From positions 2,852,001 to 2,916,000 of the forward strand of contig NZ_CP015579.1 of the NCBI RefSeq assembly GCF_002163585.1: DNA of 64,000 nt, written 5' to 3'. Shown here in pieces: positions 1 to 8,645 of the stretch. Positions within the stretch are counted from its first letter, which is position 1. The number at the start of each line of letters is the position of its first letter. Source of the stretch: Tatumella citrea (GTDB taxonomy: Bacteria > Pseudomonadota > Gammaproteobacteria > Enterobacterales > Enterobacteriaceae). The notes beneath the pieces are model-generated. The model made no database searches and was not told where the DNA came from. It worked only from the letters and a program-made list of their open reading frames with translations. The position numbers and the translations under genes were made by a program.

Positions 1-60
1 CGGAGAATTTTAATCGTTACGGAGTCGAAAAACGCAGGATGTAAATGTGGAACTTAACAG

Positions 61-95
61 CGGAGAAAACGGGGAATGGATAATATCCATTCCCC
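61..95 (-). terminator. Rho-independent terminator of ompC
   Basis: A perfect 10-bp stem (GGGGAATGGA / TCCATTCCCC, 71-95) with a 5-nt loop lies 9 bp beyond the ompC stop codon. On the minus strand it is followed by GTTTTC, a short T-run. The first 60 bases of the window show no recognisable gene. Confidence 0.85.
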
Positions 96-104
96 GTTGT
101 TATA

Positions 105-1223
105 TCAGAACTGGTACACCAGGCCTGTAGCCACGATGTTGTCAGTATTTATACCAGCATCATTGGTGAACTGGTTGTCTTTAAGCAGGTTGATCTGGTA
201 ATCAACATAGGTAGACATGTTTTTGTTAAAGTAGTAAGTCGCACCCACATCAACATATTTTTTCAGGTTCTGAGAACCATATCCCTGAACACTGGTACCG
301 CGTGATGAAACAAATGCCAGTGAAGGACGCAGACCAAAGTCAAACTGATACTGAGCTACTAATTCCCAGTTATCCGCTTTATCCGCATAACCGTAAGCAG
401 TTGAGTCGCTGCTACCGAAACGGGTTGCATTATATGAACGTGTGTACATTGCAGCCAGGTAGACGTTATTAGCGTCATATTTCAGACCACCAGTGTACGC
501 CTGAGCTTTATCACCCCGGCCAAGGATTCGATTACCATCAGAAACATAGTTATTCTGCTCATCCGTACGATCAGAGGAGAACATCGCACCACCCAGAGAG
601 AAGCCCTGACCCAGATCGTAGGTCGCGCTCATTCCCCAGCCGTCGCCATTTTGTCCTAACACATCACGGCCATTCGCGCTTTCACTTGAACTGCCATTTT
701 TACCCTGATACTGAACAGCAATATTCAGGCCATTAATCAGACCCCAGAAGTCAGTATTACGATAGGTCAGCAGGCCGCTGGAGCGTTGGAACATAAAGTT
801 ATCTGCGCCGTAAGTATCACCACCAAACTCTGGCAGAACGTCAGTCCAGCCGGCAATATCATACAGAACACCGTAGTTACGGCCGTAATCTAAAGAACCA
901 TCATTATCGAATTTCAGACCAGCAAAACCAACACGGGTATAAGTATCTGCACTGCCGTCAGATTCTGCATTGTTCAGCGCGACCTGATATTCCCATTCAC
1001 CGTAGCCGGTCAGTTGATCACTGATCTGAGTTTCGCCTTTAAAGCCGAAACGTAAGTACGACTGGTCACCATCCGAACCATTATCGCTTGAAAAATAGTG
1101 CAAACCGTCAACTTTACCGAACAGATCTAATTTGTTGCCGTCTTTGTTATAAATTTCAGCAGCGCTGGCAGATCCGGCAACGAGCAGAGCCGGAACTAAA
1201 AGTGAAAGAACGCTAAGCTTCAT
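105..1223 (-). CDS. ompC: Outer membrane porin OmpC
   Basis: General trimeric diffusion porin of the outer membrane for small hydrophilic solutes. The 372-residue product starts with a Sec signal peptide (about residues 1-21, cleavage after ASA before [10 protein letters not shown]). The rest is a 16-strand beta-barrel pattern ending in the C-terminal Phe used for BamA-dependent assembly. The constriction-loop motif PEFGGD is present near residue 131. The start has a good Shine-Dalgarno (GAGGG) 6 nt upstream. The divergent micF gene and an OmpR-type site upstream reproduce the E. coli ompC locus, so the ompC name is well supported over ompF. Surface loops differ from E. coli, as is usual for porins. 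Confidence 0.95.
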   Translation of the reverse strand: MKLSVLSLLVPALLVAGSASAAEIYNKDGNKLDLFGKVDGLHYFSSDNGSDGDQSYLRFGFKGETQISDQLTGYGEWEYQVALNNAESDGSADTYTRVGFAGLKFDNDGSLDYGRNYGVLYDIAGWTDVLPEFGGDTYGADNFMFQRSSGLLTYRNTDFWGLINGLNIAVQYQGKNGSSSESANGRDVLGQNGDGWGMSATYDLGQGFSLGGAMFSSDRTDEQNNYVSDGNRILGRGDKAQAYTGGLKYDANNVYLAAMYTRSYNATRFGSSDSTAYGYADKADNWELVAQYQFDFGLRPSLAFVSSRGTSVQGYGSQNLKKYVDVGATYYFNKNMSTYVDYQINLLKDNQFTNDAGINTDNIVATGLVYQF

Positions 1224-1383
1224 GTAATTACCCTCGAATGAGACCCGTAACGTCAGACATCGACACAGGAAAAAAAGTATAAAAAAGTAAAGATACAGCT
1301 TTCTACGTCATGTTAATTCAGGGCGAGAAATAATCTATCCTCGAAATGATACTAAAAGAGCTAAACTGCTTCAATTCATTTCA

Positions 1384-1403
1384 AATTAATTTCAAAATGT
1401 AAA
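1384..1403 (-). promoter_or_regulatory. OmpR-binding site (C1-like) upstream of ompC
   Basis: On the minus strand this reads TTTACATTTTGAAATTAATT. Its first 14 bases equal the strong E. coli ompC C1 OmpR site as I remember it (TTTACATTTTGAAACATC). It lies about 160-180 bp upstream of the ompC start codon, where C1 lies in E. coli. AT-rich DNA on the ompC side (about 1340-1383) could hold the weaker C2 and C3 sites, but I cannot delimit them. The whole 1224-1597 gap is the shared ompC/micF control region and has no ORF. Confidence 0.7.
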
Positions 1404-1597
1404 AATCACGGAACTTTTTTATGCCACAGGTTAACTTTTAATGAGCACTAAAGGTTAAATCAACCAAAAGTTTATTAATGAAAAGAATTACGCACTAATT
1501 GTCAAAAAGCTAAAGTGTTTGTAATAATGCCGGAATGTTAAAATTTACAGCACTGAATGATAAATGAAATCACTACGACAGGAATATAATTATTCCT

Positions 1598-1689
1598 GCT
1601 ATCATCATTTATTTTATTATTACCTTCATTCACCCCGAATGAGTATTGCTTGAAAATTCCCTACCGGACTTCGTGTCCGGTTTTTTTTT
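1598..1689 (+). ncRNA. micF: MicF small regulatory RNA
   Basis: A 92-nt gene divergent from ompC, as in E. coli. Its 5' end GCTATCATCATT matches E. coli MicF, and that segment pairs with the ompF ribosome-binding site through Hfq. A middle block (TTACC-TCATTCA...GAATG) is also recognisable. It ends in an intrinsic terminator: stem ACCGGAC / GTCCGGT at 1663-1681 followed by nine T's. MicF represses ompF and a few other mRNAs, including lrp. The middle of the molecule diverges, while the seed and terminator are kept. A predicted 79-codon ORF starting inside the gene is not credible. Confidence 0.93.
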
Positions 1690-2222
1690 GTCTGATTACA
1701 GACAGATGCATGCTCTCCGACAGGATTTCCGGGGTTACGTTCTGCCCCCTGCTGGCTCTGACTTCGGTATTATTCATTAATGAAAATATCACATGGCGAA
1801 ATTACTCACCCTGCCGTCAGATTTTAAATATTACCTGTCAGCATCAGAATATGCTTATAGAGTATCGTCACCAGATGTCTGAATTATGAATGATTATTTT
1901 TCAGTATTTTCTGATAACAATATCCGGAACTCCGTTGTGAATAAATTTGATCACCTGAAAAAGTTCCAACCCGCAGACTGATTAGCCTTCACTTACTGAT
2001 CAGGAAATATCGGTGCCTGTTTCGGCAGTTAGCTTTACTTTCGGGGTCATTGAGGATATTTTTAGCCGTTGCAAACGCTAAGCGTCACGGGCCTGCAGAT
2101 ACCGCCTCCGGTCTGGTATTTGCAAAGTAATGAAGTTGCTGTCTGAGAAGTCCTGCTGACCGCAGCTGTCAGGCGCCCGCCTTCTGTGTAAAATGCCACC
2201 TTACCTCAGGTCCAATATCTTT
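1690..2222. other. Intergenic region micF-rcsD, no gene recognised
   Basis: About 530 bp without a convincing ORF or RNA gene. The left half is AT-rich; the right half (about 2080-2190) is closer to coding composition but is broken by stops in all frames. It must contain the rcsD promoter, but I see no confident sigma-70 pair or RcsAB box. A degraded gene remnant in 2080-2190 is possible and unproven. Confidence 0.5.
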
Positions 2223-4865
2223 ATGCCCGGAAAAAAAAATCCCCTGCTGCCGAACCAGTTACTTAAATCAATGATATTTATCAGTGTGATAGTCGTCGCT
2301 ATTATGCTGGGCATTATCTACGACAGCTTTGGGGTGCAGCTAAATCATCAACAGGTTCTGGTGGAAAGTTTTGCCCGTGAAACTCAGTTGCGGATTGATA
2401 ACTACCGGTTTGCTACCTGGCAAATCTATGGTGCACAGAATTCAGCCACTGACAGTCAGGATAGCGATAATTCCACACTCCAGGAAACCCGGTTACGCCC
2501 GGATGTTTATGCTCCGGATAAGGATAAGCAAAAAACAGAAGCACTGATTTTTGGTTCTCATGACAGCAATACGCTTACCGGAGCACGTAAGGCGTCTGAT
2601 TTTCTGGATACCCTGTGGGCGTTAAAGAAAAGCACCTGGTCAATGTATTACCTGAACGGCCAGGACAATAGCCTGACGATGGTCTCCACCCTGCCATTGA
2701 AGGATATGATTAGCCGTTATAATGGTGAAAGTATCACCGGGCTGGTTTCGGCCCGCAGAGCCGAGATGTTGCAACAGGCAAACACACTGGATGAACGTGA
2801 AAGTTTTTCCGGGTTACGTCACATGCCTGACAGTGGTGATTACTATTTTACGCTCAGGACTACGTTCAACCAGCCGGGACATTTGGCGACCGTTGTAGCA
2901 TTCGATTTACCGGTAAAAGATATGCTGAGTGGTCAGCTCGATCCTTCCCGGTTAGTATTCCACAGCACTGAAAATTCATCGGGGACTACAGATTCGGGCA
3001 GTTCAGACCGAGTCAACCTGGCCTCCGCTTCTGTCGATCTGGCCGCTCCCCTGAGTGCAGCTCCCATGGTGATTACCTATAACCTGTCACTGATGACCCT
3101 GCTCGGTGCCACACTTCACCATTTTTCGTTCACTTTATGTCTGTGCCTGTTATTGCTGATACTGTCACTCACTGCCAGCGTATTACTTCGTAACGCGCCT
3201 CAGCCGACAGAAAAATCCGCGGACCCTGAGGTTGATTTACTGCGCAGAATGAATAAAGAGATGGTGGATAGCCTGCCGTTGGGCTTCCTGATCTATGATT
3301 TTAATGCGCACCGGGAAGTGGTAAGTAATGAAACAGCATCGCAGTTGATTCCTCACCTCAATCTGCAAAAAATCGTTACCCTGTCTGATAATGTTCAGGG
3401 CATGTTGCAGGTGACCATCAATAATGAAGTCTACGAAGTCAGACACCAGCAAAGCCAATGCTCACCGCAATACTGCTTTTTTATGATTCGTAACCAGGAC
3501 CGTGAGATTCTGGTCAATAAAAAGCTGCAAAACGCCCAGCGCATTCTGGATAAGAATCATGAGATGCGCCGTCAGTTACTGGAAAACATCGGTAATGCGT
3601 TCCGCGATCCGCTGCAGCACTTAACCCAACAAATTCAGCAGATTCAGACTTCTCTCGCACCGTCTGTCTTGCAGTCACTGATTGACTCCGGGGAACACCT
3701 GGCCAGGCTGACCGATCATACAATCCTGCTTAATCAGCTGGAAAATCATCAGTGGTCACCTGATTTGCAGCCCTTCCAGCTTCAACAATTGCTGGATGAA
3801 ATTGTCAGCGGGATCCTGCCGGCCATGAACCAACGTGGTCTGGAAATCATTGTCAATAATCTGCGCCCTGCGGACGAAATCCGGGTCGGAGATCGGGAAA
3901 TTTTACGTAAAATTCTGCTGACACTGCTCTGGTATTCCTTCGGAACCACCCGTTGGGGCAAAATTTCTGTCAGAATCAGTGCAAGCCCGGAACATACTGA
4001 TCGACTATTGATAAATATTGTAGATACTGGACAGGGTCTGAATAAGACTGAACTGGCAAATGCTGATTTTCCTTTCAGTGGAGAAGTCAGCACGCTGAAT
4101 GACGAAAAATCTAACAGTATGGATTTGTTTTTTTGTCGTCAGTTTTGCCAGAATCTGAACGGACGGCTGGATATTATCTCTAAACCTGACATCGGTACCC
4201 ATTTTAGTGTATTGATATCTCTCCCTGTAGAGCAGCCAGCTACTCTCAGGGAAGAAAAAATACTGGACGGAATAACAGTATTGGTTGATGTGGTCGTTGA
4301 TGATATCTATAAAATTGTCAGCCGGCAGCTGGAGTTCTGGGGAGCCAAGTGTCTGATTGCCGACGATCGGGTCCCCGGACAGGACTTTGATTTTCTGGTC
4401 ACCGATGTTCCGGCCAGGCTGTCAGGATGGGCACTGCTGATCACCGGTTCAGAGCCGGGTTATTCAGCCATCACCCCACAGCAATACCGGGTGAATTACA
4501 ATCTGAATCAGGCAATGCTGGAAGCTTTGCTGACACTGATTGAGAAACAACTGACCAAGGACGAGATGGAGGATGCTCCTGAAAACGACAGGGAACATTT
4601 GCTAAGTGAACCTGAGTATTTTCAGATATTTAAGGATACTGTGCCCGATGATGTCAATAAATTATATCTTGAGCTCGATAATAAAGATTATGCTGCGCTC
4701 GCCCTGACTGCTCACCGACTAAAAGGTGTTTTTGCCATGCTGGGTCTGGATGATGGCAAAACACAGTGTGAACAGTTGGAGCGTCTTCTTGAAGAGCGCG
4801 ATGATTTAAACATTAAAAATACTACCAGTGATATTGAGCACTACGTTCAAACACTGTTGCAGTAA
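2223..4865 (+). CDS. rcsD: Phosphotransfer protein RcsD (YojN)
   Basis: Inner-membrane intermediate of the Rcs envelope-stress phosphorelay that passes phosphate from RcsC to RcsB. It has an N-terminal membrane segment (about residues 15-33), a periplasmic domain, a second membrane segment (about 298-322), a degenerate histidine-kinase-like region, the RcsD-ABL domain, and a C-terminal HPt domain. The HPt motif AHRLKGVFAML carries the phosphorylated His, at about residue 831 from this start. Strings such as TEALIFGSHD, YLNGQDNSL and TTFNQPGHLATVVAFDLP match E. coli RcsD. The ORF is open from 2193, but the second Met at 2223 has a CAGG upstream and fits the family length better. rcsB follows after 13 bp. 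Confidence 0.93.
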   Translation: MPGKKNPLLPNQLLKSMIFISVIVVAIMLGIIYDSFGVQLNHQQVLVESFARETQLRIDNYRFATWQIYGAQNSATDSQDSDNSTLQETRLRPDVYAPDKDKQKTEALIFGSHDSNTLTGARKASDFLDTLWALKKSTWSMYYLNGQDNSLTMVSTLPLKDMISRYNGESITGLVSARRAEMLQQANTLDERESFSGLRHMPDSGDYYFTLRTTFNQPGHLATVVAFDLPVKDMLSGQLDPSRLVFHSTENSSGTTDSGSSDRVNLASASVDLAAPLSAAPMVITYNLSLMTLLGATLHHFSFTLCLCLLLLILSLTASVLLRNAPQPTEKSADPEVDLLRRMNKEMVDSLPLGFLIYDFNAHREVVSNETASQLIPHLNLQKIVTLSDNVQGMLQVTINNEVYEVRHQQSQCSPQYCFFMIRNQDREILVNKKLQNAQRILDKNHEMRRQLLENIGNAFRDPLQHLTQQIQQIQTSLAPSVLQSLIDSGEHLARLTDHTILLNQLENHQWSPDLQPFQLQQLLDEIVSGILPAMNQRGLEIIVNNLRPADEIRVGDREILRKILLTLLWYSFGTTRWGKISVRISASPEHTDRLLINIVDTGQGLNKTELANADFPFSGEVSTLNDEKSNSMDLFFCRQFCQNLNGRLDIISKPDIGTHFSVLISLPVEQPATLREEKILDGITVLVDVVVDDIYKIVSRQLEFWGAKCLIADDRVPGQDFDFLVTDVPARLSGWALLITGSEPGYSAITPQQYRVNYNLNQAMLEALLTLIEKQLTKDEMEDAPENDREHLLSEPEYFQIFKDTVPDDVNKLYLELDNKDYAALALTAHRLKGVFAMLGLDDGKTQCEQLERLLEERDDLNIKNTTSDIEHYVQTLLQ

Positions 4866-4878
4866 GGTAGCCAAAAAA

Positions 4879-5526
4879 ATGGATAACTTAAACGTAATTA
4901 TTGCCGATGATCACCCGATTGTTTTGTTCGGGATCCGTAAATCTCTGGAGCAGTTGGAGTGGGTTAATGTGGTCGGTGAATTTGAAGATTCGACTACCCT
5001 CATCAATAGCTTATCTAAACTTGAAGCCAATGTACTGATTACCGACCTGTCTATGCCTGGCGATAAATACGGCGACGGGATCACCTTAATTAAATACATT
5101 AAACGTCACTACCCGGATCTGGCGATTATCGTTCTGACCATGAACAATAATCCGGCCATTCTGAGTTCGGTACTGGACCTGGACATTGAAGGTATTGTAC
5201 TGAAACAGGGAGCTCCAACTGATTTACCAAAAGCTCTGGCTGCATTGCAGAAGGGTAAAAAATACACCCCTGAATCAGTCGCACGGTTGCTGGAAAAAAT
5301 CAGCGCCGGTGGCTACGGTGATAAACGTCTGTCACCTAAAGAGAGTGAAGTATTACGGTTATTTGCCGAAGGATTCCTGGTCACAGAAATTGCCCGCAAG
5401 CTTAACCGCAGTATTAAGACCATCAGTAGCCAGAAAAAATCAGCCATGATGAAACTGGGCGTCGATAACGATATCGCATTACTGAACTATCTTTCTTCTG
5501 TCAGCGCGACGCTGCCGAAAGACTGA
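4879..5526 (+). CDS. rcsB: Response regulator RcsB
   Basis: Transcription factor output of the Rcs phosphorelay, controlling capsule, flagella, RprA and envelope-stress genes, alone or with RcsA-type partners. The 215-residue protein has a receiver domain with acidic residues D10/D11, phospho-acceptor Asp56 (in LITDLSMPG) and Lys in VLKQGAP. A LuxR/NarL-type helix-turn-helix follows (LSPKESEVLRLFAEG...SIKTISSQK). It is nearly identical to E. coli RcsB. The reading frame is open from 4828, inside rcsD, but the Met at 4879 preceding DNLNVIIADDHP is the family start and has TAAGG upstream. Expression from the rcsD promoter and from an internal one is known in E. coli. Confidence 0.97.
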   Translation: MDNLNVIIADDHPIVLFGIRKSLEQLEWVNVVGEFEDSTTLINSLSKLEANVLITDLSMPGDKYGDGITLIKYIKRHYPDLAIIVLTMNNNPAILSSVLDLDIEGIVLKQGAPTDLPKALAALQKGKKYTPESVARLLEKISAGGYGDKRLSPKESEVLRLFAEGFLVTEIARKLNRSIKTISSQKKSAMMKLGVDNDIALLNYLSSVSATLPKD

Positions 5527-5536
5527 TAAAGTAACA

Positions 5537-5564
5537 AGCCCCCTGCCCTGGCGGCAGGCGGGCT
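5537..5564. terminator. Hairpin between convergent rcsB and rcsC
   Basis: AGCCCCCTGCC pairs with GGCAGGCGGGCT with one bulged C, an 11-bp GC-rich stem, 10 bp after the rcsB stop. T-runs are weak on both sides (AATTCT on plus, TTGTTACTTT on minus). It probably ends both transcripts but is not a textbook terminator. Confidence 0.6.
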
Positions 5565-5576
5565 AATTCTCATCGT

Positions 5577-8420
5577 TTAAACCTCTACTGAACGTTCAGT
5601 TCTGACGTGTTCAGCATACCCGGTGAGAATGGCTTTTAACTCCTGCAGCGTCACCGGTTTCGACAGACAATCATCCATACCCGCCTGTAAGCACCGCTGT
5701 TTCTCATCGGCCAATGCATTGGCGGTAACACCAATAATCGGCCTGCGGAAACCCGATTCCCGCAAAGTCTGAGTCAGGCAATATCCGTCCATATTTGGCA
5801 TATTCACATCACTGAGCACAATATCGGCCTCGATACGCTTCAGCACATTCAATGCATCTACACCATCCTGAGCGGTTTTTACCTGATAGCCTAAAGTATG
5901 CAGCTGGCCTGACAGCAACATACGGTTAATCGGATGATCATCGACCACCAGAATCAGGATATCTTCATTACTGTCATCTTTAGTACTGCCCGGCAACTGT
6001 TCAGTCAGCAGTTTGACTTCGCTGGCTGGCCGGTAGATGCGTTTTAACAGTTCAGGAATTTCATGTGGCATTGAAGTAGGGATAACCCAGACACCTGGCT
6101 GTATTTCACCAGGGAAATCAGTATATTCGCTGCTAAAACAGACCCTGGCTTTGCAAACTTCACCCTCTCCGTTCCCGCAATCGGTGAGTATGATGTCATC
6201 AGCCGTCAGCTGTTGTCGATCTGTCAATATAGTCATTGACCAGGCCTGTAACTGACGCTGTAAATATTCCGCGAATGCACTATTTTTCAGCATCAGCAAT
6301 ACCCGTTTTCCGGCAAGTTCTTTGTCAGTTTCGTTCCATACGCCCTGATAAACAGGAATACGCACGGTGAACTGGCTACCCATTCCCGGCTCGGACTCCA
6401 CTTCAATATCGCCGTCCATCATATTGATCAGTTTTTCACAGATAGCCAGCCCAAGTCCTGTTCCCTGGAAATTCCGTTGTACGCCGGTCCCGACCTGGAA
6501 AAACGGATCGAACAAACGCAAAACATCGCGGGTAGGTATCCCCACCCCCGTATCACGCACCCGGAACGCCAGATATCCCTGATGCTGATAAATCTGCAGA
6601 ATAATGCCGCCGGTATGGGTAAATTTAATCGCATTGCTCAGCAGGTTAGAAACCACCTGCTGTAACCGCATGGCATCACCAAACAGTGAAGTCGGAACAT
6701 CGTGTTCAATCATGCAGTAAAGCGTCAGGCGTTTTTTAACTACCAGCGATAAATAGTTGGAGATGATATGCCCGACCATTTCATGCGGAGAGAACGCCCC
6801 CGGCTCAATTTTTAACTGCTCAGATTCAATCTTAGAAAAATCGAGAATATCATTAATAATTTTCAGCAAAAGGTCGGAAGAGTTAGTCATTGCGCTGACC
6901 AGTGCTTCTGAGCTTTTTGGCATCTCACGGGTTTTCAGCAAATCCAGGTTGCCGATAATTCCGTATAACGGGGTACGCAGCTCATGGCTGACAGTGGCCA
7001 GGAACATCGATTTAGACTGGCTCGCCTGTTCTGCTGAGTCCGCCATTTCCTGCAGCGACTGTTCCATCTTAATCCTGGCACTGACATCGACCAGAACACA
7101 GATAGCCACGTTTTCGTTACGGTAACGGCTATGCACAAAGCTTATCTGCAGGTTGGTGTTTGAACCGGTCAGCACATCTACAAAATTGACCTGCTGTCCG
7201 CCAATAATTTCTGTCAGCCGCTGTTTATCCTCTGCTGTCAGCAACGTCAGATAATTGTGTGCCAGCTCATTACTCAGAATATTGCTGCCGTCGCTGGTAC
7301 GCAGAATACAGATCCCTACCGGAGCTGAAGCGACAATTTTTCGGTTAAACTGTTCGTGTTCTTCCAGCCGAACCGCATTGTCTTCTGCAGGCAATAACAT
7401 TCGTCGTTCAAAGATCATCGCCAGAGCAATCAGTATCAAAGCACTGAAGATATTCAGCAAAATCGCGTTGATTATCATCAGCTTCATCTGATTAAACAGC
7501 AGCCCGGTAGGCAGTGAATAGATGATGCTAAACGGGCTGGGTGACAGCGATTGTTTAAGAACCAGTTGCTGATAACCATCCAGATAACCAAACCATTGTT
7601 TGTCATCCGGCAAATTATCAAACATATGGCTGGTAACTGTTCTGTCAGTCGACAGCATCAGCTGATCGTCATCATCAACAATCGACGTGGTGACAGGTGC
7701 TCCACCGGGAGTTACCAGTTCGTCCAGCCGCAGGTTTTGTTCAAAGCTCAGCAATGCCACAGGCTGGTTACCGGTATAAACCGGCATCATCATATAAAAA
7801 GCCCCAACCCCTGGCTGATTGCCCGGTTCAATCCAGTACACCGGATTGCGCTGTTCGGTTGGACTACTGTTATGAAAGCGCAGCACATTTTCCTGAAGAG
7901 AGTTCGTGCTGGTATCCTGATTAACTTCGCTGGTACTGAATGAAAACGTCGCCAGGCAGTTACTGCCGTTATTCAACAAAAAAATCCGGCTCATTTCGTA
8001 AGACGAAACATACTGGCTTTCCCAGTAATGCAGAAAACCACCTAAAGTATTGAGCGTCGTGCGCCAGTCAGTATTAATTGTTGAGCAGTCATCATCGCTG
8101 AATAATGGTGAAAACTGAGGTGAGAAGTTTTTGTCACCACTACTCAGTGTAAACGTGGTGTCATCCGGCGTTTTATTCAGCTGCCCTTCGGTGATGTATT
8201 TCAGTTCGCGCATCGCTTCGTTGGTATGAGCGATATACCAACCTGCCTGATTGTAGTTGCCGGACAACTGCTCCCGAATATCCGACTCTTTTTCGTGCAG
8301 CACATTCAGCAGATAGAAGGCACTCAGAAGTCCTCCCAGCAACCAGAGTAACAGCGCCAGAATTCGAAAAAGATAACGGGAAACCCGTAGCGTGGTGCGA
8401 AAAGATACAAGGTATTTCAA
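5577..8420 (-). CDS. rcsC: Hybrid sensor histidine kinase RcsC
   Basis: Inner-membrane hybrid kinase/phosphatase that feeds the RcsD-RcsB phosphorelay. The 947 residues contain a membrane segment (about 17-39), a periplasmic domain, a second membrane segment (about 312-336), and a PAS-like region (about 357-450). HisKA has the motif VSHELRTPLYG with His479. HATPase motifs are NLLSNAIKF, DTGVGI and GTGLGLAI. An ABL region (about 700-805) and a C-terminal receiver with Asp871 (LSDVNMPNMDGY) follow. Residue positions closely match E. coli RcsC (H479, D875). The start codon is TTG, chosen because the encoded MKYL.SFRTTL matches the family N-terminus. It is convergent with rcsB, as in E. coli. Confidence 0.96.
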   Translation of the reverse strand: MKYLVSFRTTLRVSRYLFRILALLLWLLGGLLSAFYLLNVLHEKESDIREQLSGNYNQAGWYIAHTNEAMRELKYITEGQLNKTPDDTTFTLSSGDKNFSPQFSPLFSDDDCSTINTDWRTTLNTLGGFLHYWESQYVSSYEMSRIFLLNNGSNCLATFSFSTSEVNQDTSTNSLQENVLRFHNSSPTEQRNPVYWIEPGNQPGVGAFYMMMPVYTGNQPVALLSFEQNLRLDELVTPGGAPVTTSIVDDDDQLMLSTDRTVTSHMFDNLPDDKQWFGYLDGYQQLVLKQSLSPSPFSIIYSLPTGLLFNQMKLMIINAILLNIFSALILIALAMIFERRMLLPAEDNAVRLEEHEQFNRKIVASAPVGICILRTSDGSNILSNELAHNYLTLLTAEDKQRLTEIIGGQQVNFVDVLTGSNTNLQISFVHSRYRNENVAICVLVDVSARIKMEQSLQEMADSAEQASQSKSMFLATVSHELRTPLYGIIGNLDLLKTREMPKSSEALVSAMTNSSDLLLKIINDILDFSKIESEQLKIEPGAFSPHEMVGHIISNYLSLVVKKRLTLYCMIEHDVPTSLFGDAMRLQQVVSNLLSNAIKFTHTGGIILQIYQHQGYLAFRVRDTGVGIPTRDVLRLFDPFFQVGTGVQRNFQGTGLGLAICEKLINMMDGDIEVESEPGMGSQFTVRIPVYQGVWNETDKELAGKRVLLMLKNSAFAEYLQRQLQAWSMTILTDRQQLTADDIILTDCGNGEGEVCKARVCFSSEYTDFPGEIQPGVWVIPTSMPHEIPELLKRIYRPASEVKLLTEQLPGSTKDDSNEDILILVVDDHPINRMLLSGQLHTLGYQVKTAQDGVDALNVLKRIEADIVLSDVNMPNMDGYCLTQTLRESGFRRPIIGVTANALADEKQRCLQAGMDDCLSKPVTLQELKAILTGYAEHVRTERSVEV

Positions 8421-8591
8421 TGGAAACTCACTGCAATAGGCCGGCGCAAACGGAATGATGACGGGGACTGCCCCGACACATCATCGGTACAAAGTGACAG
8501 CAATCTCTGATAGGAAGTAAGACTAACACATACCGCCATATTTAACATGGTCCGGACCACCGAAAGCGCCGGGTTAAGGAAAGCAGATAAT

Positions 8592-8621
8592 AAAAAAGGC
8601 ATCGCCAGCGATGCCTTTTTT
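8592..8621 (-). terminator. Rho-independent terminator of gyrA
   Basis: Stem GGCATCG / CGATGCC with a 4-nt loop, flanked by A6 and T7 so that it works in either direction. It lies 25 bp after the gyrA stop on the minus strand. The 8421-8591 segment holds only the rcsC upstream region. Confidence 0.9.
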
Positions 8622-8645
8622 TACTACTTTCTGCCCTGCAGATGA

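Noticed and set aside
1650..1889. 79-codon plus-strand ORF in the micF-rcsD gap
   Set aside because: It begins inside micF and runs through its terminator, has no ribosome-binding site and looks like no protein.
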